64,000 nucleotides of DNA from Hamadaea flava (GCF_024172085.1 NZ_JAMZDZ010000001.1:4402001-4466000); one strand, 5' to 3'. Shown: positions 7,257 through 15,829, counted from the first letter of the stretch. Made by a program: numbers and translations. Notes: generated by a model from the letters alone, not told the origin.

Positions 7257-8619
7257 TCACGGGATCTCTGCTGTTTGACGCTGCGCCTGCTCTGCTGCTC
7301 CGCCCGGCATGCTTCGAGCCCTATCGCCATGAACATCGTGTCGATCCGCGTCAACCTCGGGCGGAAGCCGAAGTCCGTCTGGCTGTGTGGCCCACGAGAA
7401 CATGGCGGGCGTGTTGTATGGCCGCACAGCCGAGAGGTCAACCGTACCTCCAACAAACCTCGCGCCGAAGAATCCGACCTTGCCACCATCGAAGATCGCG
7501 CGCATGAACCCGACCCTGCCGCCGGCGAAGCTCGCATTGCTGAACTCGACCTCGCCGCCGCAGAACTTCGCCAAGGGGAACCCGACGAGGCTTCCAGAGA
7601 ACGTCGCAGCATTGAACCGGACCCGCGCACCGGAAAACGTCGCAGCATTGAACCCGACTCTGCCTTCGGAGAAGCTCGCGCCATCGAAGTCGACCACGCC
7701 ACCGGAGAACGTCGCGCGGGAGAACCCGACCACGCCTTCGGAGAACGTCGCGCCACTGAACCGGACCCTCGCACCGGAAAACGTCGCACTGCCGAACCGG
7801 ACGTTGCCACCAGTGAAGGTTGCGCGGCTAAAGTCCACGATGCCGCCAGCGAATACAGCGTGCGAGAAGTCGCCGCCATCGAAGACTGCGCCGGTGAAGT
7901 CCATGCTGCGCCCCTGCCACGTTGAAGCCATCCGCTCCTGATCGCCCCGATGATCACGTAGGTGATCTCGGATCACGGTGATTATCGACAACCTGACCTC
8001 TCGTTCGCCCTCCTTCCACCTGGTTCTCGCTGCTGCCTGAGCCTGGAAATCCGGTTGATAAGGCATCCGCAAGTAGGCACAGAGCACGTCGATACATGTC
8101 TGACGCCCGGAAGGCCAGTCGTCTGCCAAACCGGCCATCGCGTAGATACCTGCGAGGCGGACTGCCGCGGACTCCATGTCCCAGTTGAGCACTGGCTGAC
8201 GCAAAGCGCTCATTGAAGTGCTTGGTGTCGTCACGTTTGGCGGCCTCAATCGCCCGTAGGTCGGCACCCTCAGCCCATCGATGCGCGTCCTCAGAAATTC
8301 GTTGTTTCCGGTATGCAACGACGAGGGCGACCACGCCTCCCAGGCCCCCGGTGATGATCAGCGATATCTGCACTAGGCGAAGCTGGTCCTCAGTCGTCAG
8401 CCGAGATTGATTCGGGGTCGACGAGCCTGATGGCATTGCGTTGGCCGGTGTTGGACTGCTGCCGATGGCAGGTGCCCCCAGACCCAACCACAAGATCCAT
8501 CCAGACAAGATCAGGACAAGCAGCGCCGCCGTAATGACCAGCGTCAGGGCTAGTGGGAACTTGACCAGATCCGATGGCCGATCATGGCGCGATGCCCTAA
8601 GCCATTGAGGCAGTCTCAC
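7257..8619 (-). pseudogene. Pentapeptide-repeat membrane protein, broken by a one-base frameshift
   Basis: Two frames together make one gene. Frame one (from the GTG at 8619) has two membrane segments (ALTLVITAALLVLILSG and LIITGGLGGVVALVVAY) and reaches NERFASASAQLGH. Frame two continues with ESAAVRLAGIYAMAGLADDW, a CIDVLCAYLRMPY motif, and eleven 12-residue units of the type VxFxxATFSGGx. In intact homologues the two parts are joined as one protein. Removing one C of the CC at 8174-8175 restores the frame. The products are thought to be quadrilateral beta-helices; cellular role unknown. It could also be a sequencing error. Confidence 0.85.
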
Positions 8620-8827
8620 TCCAACGTTCTAACCATCCACGGGTATGCGTGGTACCCCTGATCGGGTCGCCCGTCGGTCTTGTTGCCGACATTGGGCGCC
8701 ATCTGCGTTCGGCTGCGGCACGTCCCGTACCGTTCGCGCGGTTTGCTGCGGTCTCGACTATGTCGCATGCGTGTCGGCGGACCCGCTCCTGAGATGTTTC
8801 ACCAGGTTATAGCCATGCAGTTGTCGG

Positions 8828-8883
8828 TCTGTAAATCCGTCGCGAAAGCTACGAAGGTTCGAACCCTTCACCCGCCACAAGCA
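8828..8883 (+). repeat. att site 2: 3' half of tRNA-Tyr(GTA), direct repeat copy 2
   Basis: Identical over 56 bp to 3379-3434 and again without a tRNA 5' half. Bases diverge on both sides (CGGT before, AAGATC after), which fixes the ends of the repeat. It marks the right end of the 5.4-kb island. The stretch 8620-9006 holds only this site, its terminator and short flanks. Confidence 0.9.
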
Positions 8884-8885
8884 AA

Positions 8886-8933
8886 GATCAAGGCCCTGAA
8901 CCAGTACGCCTGGTTCAGGGCCTTGATCGTTTT
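8886..8933 (+). terminator. Hairpin terminator after att site 2
   Basis: A perfect 18-bp stem (GATCAAGGCCCTGAACCA with its complement), a 7-nt loop and a GTTTT tail. It occupies the same place relative to the tRNA-Tyr 3' end as the one at 3439-3479 but differs in sequence, so each insertion brought or kept its own terminator. Confidence 0.9.
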
Positions 8934-9006
8934 ACGCCCTGCGGTGTCCGGCTGAGTCCGGCCATGTACGGCTTCTCTGGGGAACTACGCCTGCGCCATC
9001 TCATGC

Positions 9007-9288
9007 CTAGGACGGTTGCGGCTCGTCAGTGCCGTGGTCTCTCGTCCGTCGGCGCTCCTGGCGAATGATCACAACCACCCTGACTGCGAAATACGTCGCG
9101 AATGTCAGCACGATAGACAGCGCAACGCCTGGCGAATCAGACCCTTCCGGATGGAAGGCAAAATCCACTGCTACGAATATGAAGCCCGCCAATGCGACCA
9201 TCGGTCCGAGAAGGCGTAGGAGCAGCCTAATTGTGGACGACCCTCTGGCCGGCTGTCGTCCCGGCGACTTCGACTCGGGATGTGCCAT
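9007..9288 (-). CDS. Small membrane protein, 93 aa
   Basis: The ATG at 9288 has GAGGTGA directly upstream at good distance. The product has a short basic N-terminus, two hydrophobic segments (LLGPMVALAGFIFVAVDFAF and VALSIVLTFATYFAVRVVVII) and a charged, His/Arg-rich C-terminus. No family recognised. It lies just outside att site 2 and may belong to older accessory DNA. Confidence 0.6.
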   Translation of the reverse strand: MAHPESKSPGRQPARGSSTIRLLLRLLGPMVALAGFIFVAVDFAFHPEGSDSPGVALSIVLTFATYFAVRVVVIIRQERRRTRDHGTDEPQPS

Positions 9289-9346
9289 GTCACCTCATCC
9301 CGATCATCCGCACCGTCGCTTCCATCTGCCGTGCCGTACTGAGCGA

Positions 9347-9590
9347 TCATGCCGCCAACATGGAGCGTGAACGCTCCGCGATCGCCGGCCACTCGGAGGC
9401 GATGACGCTGTAGAAGACGCTGTCGCGGTAGTAGCCGTTGCTCAAGATTCGGTGGAACGCCATACACCCTCGCGTGTCGCTCCAACGCGCTCCAACGCGC
9501 TCCATCGACCGGATCGACCGGAGATTCCGAACGTCAGCTTTGATCGCAACGCGGTTCGAGCCGTCGATGGTCCGCGATGTTGTTCATCGA
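9347..9590 (-). pseudogene. GNAT acetyltransferase remnant (RimJ/RimL type)
   Basis: Read on the minus strand, the pieces DGSNRVAIKADVRN, RSIRSMERVGATREGVW and NGYYRDSVFYSVIASEW make the C-terminal half of a RimJ/RimL-like N-acetyltransferase, ending at the TGA at 9347-9349. They lie in different frames. A 10-bp tandem duplication (TCCAACGCGC twice, about 9480-9500) causes one shift, and a second shift follows the Ser-Thr-Glu region. The N-terminal half is missing. This is dead sequence; its exact left-hand (5') end is uncertain. Confidence 0.65.
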
Positions 9591-9694
9591 GGTAGGTCCG
9601 CGACCGGTTCGGGTGGGCGGGCACACCGTCGAAGGCAGCGGACCGCCCGGACGGCCGATGTACTCGCGCACTACGGGCTGTGAGATAGACGCTT

Positions 9695-10153
9695 ATGATC
9701 TGGGAGATGCTTCTGGCAACGCTGTTGTCGATCGTGGCCGGCTATGCCGTGAATGTGACGTCGCCATGGGTAGGCGCGCAACTCGCGCGCATTATCAAAC
9801 CACTCCGTGGTCGGAAAGAGAGACGCGCCGCAGTTAAAGATCGCCTGTACGACTACCTGCGGAAGCATGAGGCGCAATACGTCGCCTACATAGTCCGCCA
9901 AAGCGCGTATGCGATTGGCTTCGGCGTTTTGTTCATCGGATCGTTTGTGGGTGCGTCGGTGGTCCTGTGGTCCGGAGAGTTCGATCTGGAGGACCGGGTA
10001 CAGGAGGTGGCGCAGACGGTGCTCATGGCCATCTTCGCCGCGCTGAGTTTCAGTCACCTGCGAATGGTCCGGCAGGCCATCGTGGCGTTCAGCCAGAACG
10101 GCGAAGATGACCCAGGAGCAGACGTCTTGGCTCTGTTCGACGCCAATTTCTAG
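9695..10153 (+). CDS. Membrane protein, 152 aa, unrecognised
   Basis: Starts ATG at 9695 with GAGATAG upstream. Three hydrophobic segments: residues 5-22, about 70-92 (IGFGVLFIGSFVGASVVLW) and 108-122. Between the first two is a basic loop (RGRKERRAAVKDRLYDYL). The C-terminus is acidic. I know no family. It is the last accessory-looking gene before the core chromosome, with low-complexity DNA following it. Confidence 0.6.
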   Translation: MIWEMLLATLLSIVAGYAVNVTSPWVGAQLARIIKPLRGRKERRAAVKDRLYDYLRKHEAQYVAYIVRQSAYAIGFGVLFIGSFVGASVVLWSGEFDLEDRVQEVAQTVLMAIFAALSFSHLRMVRQAIVAFSQNGEDDPGADVLALFDANF

Positions 10154-10216
10154 ATCAACTCCACGCCGGATCAGCGCTCAGGCACGCGGGCGGATCGATC
10201 AGGGCGCGCGGGAAAC

Positions 10217-10278
10217 GATCAGGGCGCTGCGGACACGACACGCCGGTCGATCACGACCAATAGTTCATGATCGCGCGG
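10217..10278 (-). repeat. Dispersed 60-bp repeat family 1, copy A
   Basis: On the minus strand it reads CGCGCGATCATGAACT, a short variable part, GGTCGTGATCGACCGGCG, TGTCGTGTCC and ends near CCTGATC. The same order of blocks is found at 17891, 25503, 49670 and 49796. A partial GATCAGGGCGCGCGGGAAAC block precedes it (10196 on). Confidence 0.85.
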
Positions 10279-10403
10279 AAAGCAGGGGGGCGTCGCGCTG
10301 AAAGCAGGGGGGCGTCGCGCGGAAAGCAGGGGGGCGTCGCGCGGAAAGCAGGGGGGCGTCGCGCGGAAAGCAGGGGGCGTCGCGCGGAAAGCAGGAGGGG
10401 CGA
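10272..10403. repeat. 22-bp minisatellite, six units
   Basis: Six head-to-tail units of CGCGCGGAAAGCAGGGGGGC plus GT, nearly identical, the last two shortened or degenerate. It abuts repeat copy A and looks like an expansion of that family's left end. The gap 10154-10459 holds only these two repeats; frames through it are not genes. Confidence 0.9.
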
Positions 10404-10459
10404 GGAAAAGTGCGGCCCCGCCCGGGGAGGGCGAGGCCGCACAGCGAAAGAGGTTGGGG

Positions 10460-11335
10460 TCAGCGGGCGTACTGGATGGGGCCGGAGTTGGCCGCCATCA
10501 GTTCGAGCCGGCGGACGCGCTCTTCCATCGGCGGGTGCGTCGAGAAGAGGTTGGCGATGCCGCCGCCCTTGAACGGGTTGTCGATCATCAGGTGTGCGGT
10601 GCTCGTCAGCCGGTTGTCCGCCGGGAGCGGCAGCTGCTGCGTACCCATGTGGATCTTGCGCAGTGCCGAGGCGAGCGCGAGCGGGTCGTTGGTGAGCGAG
10701 GCGCCTGACTGGTCGGCCTGGAACTCGCGGCTCCGGCTGACGGCCAGTTGGATGACCGACGCGGCCAGCGGGCCGAGGATCAGCATCATGAGGAAGACCG
10801 CCGGGTTGGGGCCGTCTTCGTCGTCGCCGCCCATCGGGATGAACCAGGCGAGGTTGGCCAGCATGGTGATGATGCCCGCGAGGGCGCCCGCCACGCTGGA
10901 GATCAGGATGTCGCGGTTGTAGACGTGCGACAGTTCGTGGCCGATCACGCCGCGCAGCTCCCGGTAGTCCAGGATGCGCGTGATGCCCTCGGTCACGCAG
11001 ACCGCGGCGTTCTGCGGGTTGCGGCCGGTGGCGAAGGCGTTGGGCTGCGAGGTGGGGCTGACGTACAGCCGCGGCATCGGCTTGCCCGCCTGCTGCGAGA
11101 GCTCGCGGACCATCTGGTAGAGCGCCGGGAACTCTTGTTCGGTGACCGGCTGTGCGCCCATCGACCGCAGCGCGAGCTTGTCGGAGAAGAAGTAGCTGAC
11201 GCCGTTCATGACCAGGGAGAGGACGACGGCGATGACGAGACCCGTGCTGCCGCCCAGCCAATACCCGACCGCGAGGATCATCGCGGTCAGGAGGCCGAGC
11301 AGCGCGGCCGTCTTGAGCCCGTTGTGGCTGTGCAC
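10460..11335 (-). CDS. htpX: Membrane zinc protease HtpX (M48)
   Basis: A membrane-bound metalloprotease of the HtpX family, which degrades misfolded membrane proteins. Counting from the GTG at 11335, two membrane segments lie at residues 9-27 and 31-50, the zinc motif HELSH at 133-137 (HExxH) and the third ligand region in SREFQAD. Two more hydrophobic stretches follow the motif. Length is normal for the family. I prefer the GTG at 11335 (protein begins VHSHNGLKTA) over the one at 11341, because AGGAG lies five bases upstream of it. Single gene with no operon partners. Confidence 0.93.
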   Translation of the reverse strand: MHSHNGLKTAALLGLLTAMILAVGYWLGGSTGLVIAVVLSLVMNGVSYFFSDKLALRSMGAQPVTEQEFPALYQMVRELSQQAGKPMPRLYVSPTSQPNAFATGRNPQNAAVCVTEGITRILDYRELRGVIGHELSHVYNRDILISSVAGALAGIITMLANLAWFIPMGGDDEDGPNPAVFLMMLILGPLAASVIQLAVSRSREFQADQSGASLTNDPLALASALRKIHMGTQQLPLPADNRLTSTAHLMIDNPFKGGGIANLFSTHPPMEERVRRLELMAANSGPIQYAR

Positions 11336-11528
11336 GATCACTCCTGTTCGATACAGCCGGGTGACGACCGCGGTGGTCGCCTCCCTTGCCAGGTGTCAAC
11401 TGGCGGCCTGGGCAACATCATCCCTCTCGGCGCTGAGAATCGCCTGTGAGACCGCCATGCCAATGCGGGGTTAACCACATCTTTCCCCTAAGTGTGGACA
11501 ATACGGGCCGACCCCGGAGACTTGACGG

Positions 11529-12515
11529 ATGTCCACCTCCCGCGCTTTCGCCTCGGCTCTGCCGTCTTCGGGTTCGCCGCGCACCTGGTGGGCCATGTTG
11601 AAGGACAGCTGGCCGGTGATCCGGCCGATCGCCGTCCAGATCCTCTTGGCGGCGATCGGCTCCACCGTGCTGGCTTTTCTCCTCGGCCACCAAGGGTTCC
11701 CGGTCTTCGCCCCACTCTTCGCCGTCGCCACCATGGAGCTGATCTGTGCCCGGCATCACCGCCGAGCGGTCGAGATGCTCTTCGGCGTCGCGGTCGGAGC
11801 ACTGCTCACCGCGGTCGTCGGACCGAGCTGGAGTACCCCGCACGTGCTGATCGATGCGGCGGTAGGCATGGCCACCGCGCTCGGGGTTGCCTGGTTCACC
11901 ACGCCCCGATCCCCGGTCACCCTCGTCAACCAGGCGATCGACCCGCTGCTCACCAGCCTCACGACCAACCTCCGGGCCGTCTCCACCGCACTGCGGCAGC
12001 ACGATCCGGCCACCGCCGGCGCCGCGGTCTACGCGCTCGTGGAGACCGACGTCTGGCTGCGCCGGCTGGAGGAGGCCCTCCTACAGGTACGCCGTTCAGC
12101 CCTGATCCTGCGCTGGTCGACCGGCCAGGACCTCACCACGCACACCGGCATGGCCACCGAGATCGGGTACGCCGTACGCCACATCCGCAGTCTCGCTCAG
12201 CACGCCTGGTGGGGCGTTCTACGGGCGGGCGAGCCGGTGCCCGTCGCGTTGCCGCAGGCGCTGGACGCGCTGGCGGACGGGATCGGCGTACTCCGGGAGC
12301 AGTTGGAGCGCCAGGGGTGCCCGCGCGACGCCCGGCCGCTGCTCATCTCGGCCGCCCAATGGGTGGCGATGATGCGGGAGGAGAAGCTCAGCCTGGGCGC
12401 CGCCGGGGTGGCGGCCAGCGCCGACGCCGCCGTGCTGCACCTGCTCGTCGCGTCGGGCGTACCGGCCGAGGAGGCGGACGTGCTCCAGCATCGGCGTACG
12501 CCGGTCGCCACCTGA
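11529..12515 (+). CDS. FUSC-like aromatic-acid exporter family membrane protein
   Basis: The N-terminal half has paired hydrophobic segments (IRPIAVQILLAAIGSTVLAFLL; FPVFAPLFAVATMELICA; VEMLFGVAVGALLTAVVG; AAVGMATALGVAWF) like the half-unit of FUSC/YccS-type transporters, followed by a cytoplasmic helical domain of about 200 residues. Members are proposed to export aromatic acids or related compounds; substrate not known here. Good ATG at 11529 in a compact intergenic region; convergent with the EI24 gene, four bases apart. Confidence 0.75.
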   Translation: MSTSRAFASALPSSGSPRTWWAMLKDSWPVIRPIAVQILLAAIGSTVLAFLLGHQGFPVFAPLFAVATMELICARHHRRAVEMLFGVAVGALLTAVVGPSWSTPHVLIDAAVGMATALGVAWFTTPRSPVTLVNQAIDPLLTSLTTNLRAVSTALRQHDPATAGAAVYALVETDVWLRRLEEALLQVRRSALILRWSTGQDLTTHTGMATEIGYAVRHIRSLAQHAWWGVLRAGEPVPVALPQALDALADGIGVLREQLERQGCPRDARPLLISAAQWVAMMREEKLSLGAAGVAASADAAVLHLLVASGVPAEEADVLQHRRTPVAT

Positions 12516-12519
12516 GGGA

Positions 12520-13290
12520 TCAGGCCTGCGGGACGGCTGGGACCGGAGTCTCCGCACCGAGGACCTGGCGGGCGAGGATGGTCCCGCCCGCCACCGCCGC
12601 GGGCATCACGAAGACCGCGCCGAGCGGGATCAGGAAGCAGAGGAAGACGCAGGCGCCGAAGCCGACCGCGATCCACCGGTGCCCGCGGAGTTTCGCGACG
12701 CGGTCCCGGAAGGTCAGGCCCCGCCGGGAGAAGGCGACGCCGACGAGTTCGACCGCGAGGAACCAGCCGCCGACCAGCGCGCCGATCACCGGGATGACGG
12801 TCTGGCCGACGATCGGGATGAACCCGGCTAGGAACAGCGGGATGCCGAAGAGCGTGGAGATGAGCATCAGCCGCAGCGAGTCCCGCAGCCCGCGGGACAA
12901 CTCCTGCCAGAAGGTCCGGTCGACCTCGTCCGGTACGCCGCCGAGCGAGACCTCGACCTGCTCGGCGATCTTCTCGTAGAACGGGTCGCCGATGAGCAGC
13001 GTGATCGCCGTGAACGAGACGACCCAGAGCAGCATCGCGACTCCGACGAGCCCGACTCCGGCCGCGATCCGGGTCGCCGTACGCCAGCCGGTGGACCAGT
13101 CGTCGGCGAACCACGTGACGGTGGCGCTCAGGTCGTCCACGAAGTACAGCAGCAGTCCGAAGAGGAACGCGAACAGGAGCAGGGTGATCAGGGCCGGAAT
13201 GATGCCCAGCACGACCAGCCCCGGATTGCGTCCGTAGATCCTCAGGCCGCGGCCGAAGATGCGTACGCCCTCGAACAACTGCGCCATCAT
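12520..13290 (-). CDS. EI24 domain (CysZ-like) membrane protein
   Basis: A 256-aa integral membrane protein. N-terminal amphipathic start, then hydrophobic pairs at about 24-48, 78-100, 140-180 and 205-240, with the typical LLIGDPFYEKIAEQVE segment of the EI24 family. CysZ proteins of this family are sulfate-uptake related; in actinobacteria the function is untested. Its start codons (ATGATG) lie at 13290. Followed at once by the convergent FUSC-like gene. Confidence 0.85.
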   Translation of the reverse strand: MMAQLFEGVRIFGRGLRIYGRNPGLVVLGIIPALITLLLFAFLFGLLLYFVDDLSATVTWFADDWSTGWRTATRIAAGVGLVGVAMLLWVVSFTAITLLIGDPFYEKIAEQVEVSLGGVPDEVDRTFWQELSRGLRDSLRLMLISTLFGIPLFLAGFIPIVGQTVIPVIGALVGGWFLAVELVGVAFSRRGLTFRDRVAKLRGHRWIAVGFGACVFLCFLIPLGAVFVMPAAVAGGTILARQVLGAETPVPAVPQA

Positions 13291-13315
13291 GGACGCGCAG
13301 CTTAGCGGAGGACGG

Positions 13316-14050
13316 CTACCCCAGGCGTACGCGAACCCGACGGTTCGCCTTGCCCTTGCTCTCCACCTTCACGACCTGCACCTTGCCGACCGCCGAGGTC
13401 GAGGCGACGTGCGTACCGCCGTCGGCCTGGACGTCGAGACCCACGATGTCGACGATCCGGATCTCCGCCTCGTCCGCCGGAATGAGGTTGGACTGCGTCC
13501 GGATGATGTCGGGCAGGGCGAGCGCCTCGTCACGGGCGAGCACCTTGGTGACGACCTTCCGGTCGGCCACGATCTCGGCGTTGACCAGCTCTTCCAGCCG
13601 CGCCTTGAACTCGGCGGGCACCTCGGGGAGGTTGAAGTCCATCCGCGCCTCGCCGGGCTCCATGTTGCCGCCCGTCACCAACGCGCCGAAGTCGCGGAAC
13701 ACCACGCCGCACAGGATGTGCAGGCCGGAGTGCGTGCGCATGAGCAGCGACCGCCGCTCGTCCTCGACCGCGCCGACGACCTGCGTGCCGACCGGCGGGA
13801 TCGGGTCGCCCTCGACCGGAATCAGGTAGAGGTCGTCGCCCTTGCGCGTCCCGGCGATCCGGGTCTGCACGCCCTGCCACAGCAGCACGCCGTGGTCCGG
13901 CGGCTGGCCGCCGCCGCCCGGGTAGAACGCCGACCGGTCCAGCACGATGCCGGTCTCGGGGTCCGCGGCCACCACGGTGCACTCCCACTCACGCAGGGTG
14001 GGGTCCAGCAGGTCCAAGCGGTCGGTACGCCCATGGCGCGTCACACCCAT
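13316..14050 (-). CDS. Alanyl-tRNA editing protein (AlaX type)
   Basis: A stand-alone editing domain that removes serine or glycine from mischarged tRNA-Ala in trans. Visible motifs: FYPGGGGQPPD, the zinc-binding THSGLHIL (HxxxH) and the C-terminal half-site near GGTHVAST. Length 244 aa fits AlaX-M/L with the N-terminal strand domain. The start at 14050 leaves a slightly long N-terminus; internal starts are possible. Located between the EI24 gene and the hydrolase gene. Confidence 0.9.
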   Translation of the reverse strand: MGVTRHGRTDRLDLLDPTLREWECTVVAADPETGIVLDRSAFYPGGGGQPPDHGVLLWQGVQTRIAGTRKGDDLYLIPVEGDPIPPVGTQVVGAVEDERRSLLMRTHSGLHILCGVVFRDFGALVTGGNMEPGEARMDFNLPEVPAEFKARLEELVNAEIVADRKVVTKVLARDEALALPDIIRTQSNLIPADEAEIRIVDIVGLDVQADGGTHVASTSAVGKVQVVKVESKGKANRRVRVRLG

Positions 14051-14106
14051 GCGGGCGAGCGTACTCCCGAGCCGGTCCGGTCAGGCGCTGGCTCAGGCGG
14101 TGCCGC

Positions 14107-14994
14107 TCAGTCGTTCAGGAACGACGAGATGCGGTCACGCAGCTCGGCGCGTTCGGTCCAGAGCAGGGCCGGGCGCTGATAGATCTGCACCTGCGCGTTG
14201 GGCAGCGCTTCGGCCAGTTCCTCGGCCACGCCGACCGGGTGCAGCTCGTCGCCGAGGCAGCCGATCACCAAGGCCGGCACTCGCACCTTGGCCAGCGCTG
14301 TGAGGTCGAGGATCGCGGACTGCTCGGCGAAGGCGGCGACGCCCGGTGCGAGCCCGTCACGGAGCAGCGCATCGAGCCGCTGCCGCACGTACGCCCAGCC
14401 GGGTGCGGCGTTGCGGAACGTCTTGGGCACCTCGGCCACCAGCTGATTGGCGAGCTGGCCGATGTCGCCGCTGTCGAGCGCCTCCAGCAGCGTCGTGATG
14501 CGCTCCTGGCTGGCCGTCGAGACCCGCTGGGTCAGCACCGCCGGCAGGACGAAGACGAGCTTCTCGAACCGGTCCGGCGAGTCCACCAGCAGCCGGGTGA
14601 GGGCGCCGGCCCCGAGGCTGACGCCGAGCGCGCGCGTCGCGCCGGAGAGGTCCGCGATCGCCCGCAGGTCCCGCGTGAGGTCGGCGTACGTCCACTCGCC
14701 GGGCGGGGCGTCGGATCGGCCGTGCCCCCGGAACTGGAAGAACACCCGCCGGCCGGTGACGCCGCTGCCGTAGACGCGGGTCTCCGGGATGCCCTGGGCC
14801 AGCCCGTGCGCGAAGACGGTCACGGGGTCGCCGATGCCGGTGACGAGCCGCTCCAGCAGTACGCCGTGCGGCGTGGCGATCAGTTCGGTCGTCGCCGCGA
14901 GCGGGGCCGGGCGGGCCGACCGGGGCGCCCCGTACCGCGGCCGCACCCGCCGGGGTGTGCCGTCCGGCGGCGGCGGCCAGCGGAACTGGTTCAC
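14107..14994 (-). CDS. Alpha/beta hydrolase
   Basis: 295 aa. FAHGLAQG is the oxyanion-hole His-Gly, and LGVSLGAGA holds the nucleophile Ser; the C-terminal VIGCLGDELHPVG gives the acid Asp and, probably, the His. A disordered basic/Pro-rich N-terminus precedes the fold. Substrate unknown. Its GTG start overlaps the stop of the DUF2516 gene (GTGA), so both are co-translated in the operon that begins with the XRE regulator at 16218. Confidence 0.85.
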   Translation of the reverse strand: MNQFRWPPPPDGTPRRVRPRYGAPRSARPAPLAATTELIATPHGVLLERLVTGIGDPVTVFAHGLAQGIPETRVYGSGVTGRRVFFQFRGHGRSDAPPGEWTYADLTRDLRAIADLSGATRALGVSLGAGALTRLLVDSPDRFEKLVFVLPAVLTQRVSTASQERITTLLEALDSGDIGQLANQLVAEVPKTFRNAAPGWAYVRQRLDALLRDGLAPGVAAFAEQSAILDLTALAKVRVPALVIGCLGDELHPVGVAEELAEALPNAQVQIYQRPALLWTERAELRDRISSFLND

Positions 14995-15311
14995 CAGCGA
15001 CCCTCCAGGAGTTCTCGGAAGCCCGAGCGCAGCTGGAGGAGGTAGAAGCCGGTGAAGCCGAGACCGATCAGACCCAGCATGAACAGCGAGCCCAGGACGC
15101 CGAAGAACAGCGTGATGATCAGGGACAGGATGAGGATGACCAGCCAGCCGCCCTTGGGGATGGGCGTGCCGAGGGCGGTGAACGCGTCCGGCCGCTGCAT
15201 GGCGCAGTGGATGACCGCCCAGGCCTCCAAGATGATCGCCGCGACGTTGATGATCAGGTTCAGCCAGCCCACGATGGTGTCGGCGAAATACGACGACGAA
15301 ACCAGTCCCAT
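14991..15311 (-). CDS. DUF2516 family membrane protein
   Basis: Start chosen at the ATG at 15311 (MGLVSSSYF); the frame is open upstream but in Arg-rich non-coding-like sequence containing a hairpin. About 106 aa with three hydrophobic segments (IINVAAIILEAWAVIHC; GWLVILILSLIITLFF; GSLFMLGLIGLGFTGFYLL). DUF2516 proteins are small actinobacterial membrane proteins of unknown role, usually encoded beside a helix-turn-helix regulator and HBHA-like gene as here. Confidence 0.85.
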   Translation of the reverse strand: MGLVSSSYFADTIVGWLNLIINVAAIILEAWAVIHCAMQRPDAFTALGTPIPKGGWLVILILSLIITLFFGVLGSLFMLGLIGLGFTGFYLLQLRSGFRELLEGRW

Positions 15312-15382
15312 GCCGCCAAGAGTATGCAACTGGGGTCGTCCTCGCACATCACGAGGACGACCCCAGCGCATCGGCGTTTTTC

Positions 15383-15829
15383 TCAGCCCTCTGGCGTGGC
15401 CTTCGGCTTGCGGGCGGTCGGCTTGGCGGCGGGCTTCGGCGCGTCGGGCGCCTCCGGGTCGGCGGTCGCCTGCGGGGCCGGGTCGACGATCTCGGAGTCG
15501 ACCACGTCGGCCGCGCCGGGCTCGGTGTCGACGACGCGCTCACCCCGGGCGACGAGGTCGCCGTAGAGGGCGGTCGCCTTCTCGGCGGCCTTCTGCGCGT
15601 TCGTCATCAGAACGGTGCGGATGCGCTCGACGTCGACCTTGCCGGTCAGCTCGGCGGCCTTCTCGGTGGCCTGGGCGCGCAGCGTCGGCCCCTGCTCACG
15701 CAGCTGCCCGGCCTTGCTACGCAGCTGCTCGGCCAGCGCCGGAATCTTCTTCAGCTGCTCGACGGCCAGGTCGCCGATGCCGGCAGCGGCGTACACGGCG
15801 TTGGAGTGCTTCTGGTCGGTGGTGCTCAC
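15383..15829 (-). CDS. HBHA-like coiled-coil protein
   Basis: 148 aa. Residues 20-105 form a long charged helix (LAEQLRSKAGQLREQGPTLR...), and the C-terminus is Pro/Ala/Lys-rich (KPAAKPTARKPKATPEG). This is the layout of the mycobacterial heparin-binding hemagglutinin family, where the Lys-Ala-Pro tail binds sulfated glycans; outside mycobacteria its function is open. The GTG start overlaps the stop of the XRE gene (GTGA), giving translational coupling. Confidence 0.8.
   Translation of the reverse strand: MSTTDQKHSNAVYAAAGIGDLAVEQLKKIPALAEQLRSKAGQLREQGPTLRAQATEKAAELTGKVDVERIRTVLMTNAQKAAEKATALYGDLVARGERVVDTEPGAADVVDSEIVDPAPQATADPEAPDAPKPAAKPTARKPKATPEG

Larger units (their letters stand above)
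3379..8883. mobile_element. Integrated island bounded by two tRNA-Tyr att sites, 5.4 kb
   Basis: The island is defined by the perfect 56-bp direct repeats at its ends, with an integrase gene whose 3' end lies about 120 bp from the left repeat, the usual place for int next to attP. Cargo, all on the minus strand: a 242-aa/187-aa/MBL-hydrolase operon and a frameshifted pentapeptide-repeat gene. No excisionase, replication or transfer gene is visible, and the integrase lacks its N-terminal part, so it is probably not self-mobile now. Codon and base use are less GC-rich than after 10.4 kb. Confidence 0.8.

Noticed and set aside
7457-7870. Plus-strand repeats with 36-bp period as a CRISPR or DNA satellite
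   Set aside because: They are explained by the 12-residue units of the pentapeptide-repeat protein on the minus strand, and have no spacers.
10272-10403. CRISPR array
   Set aside because: Units join directly without spacers and no cas gene is near. The same applies to the repeats at 21056, 35525 and 59007.
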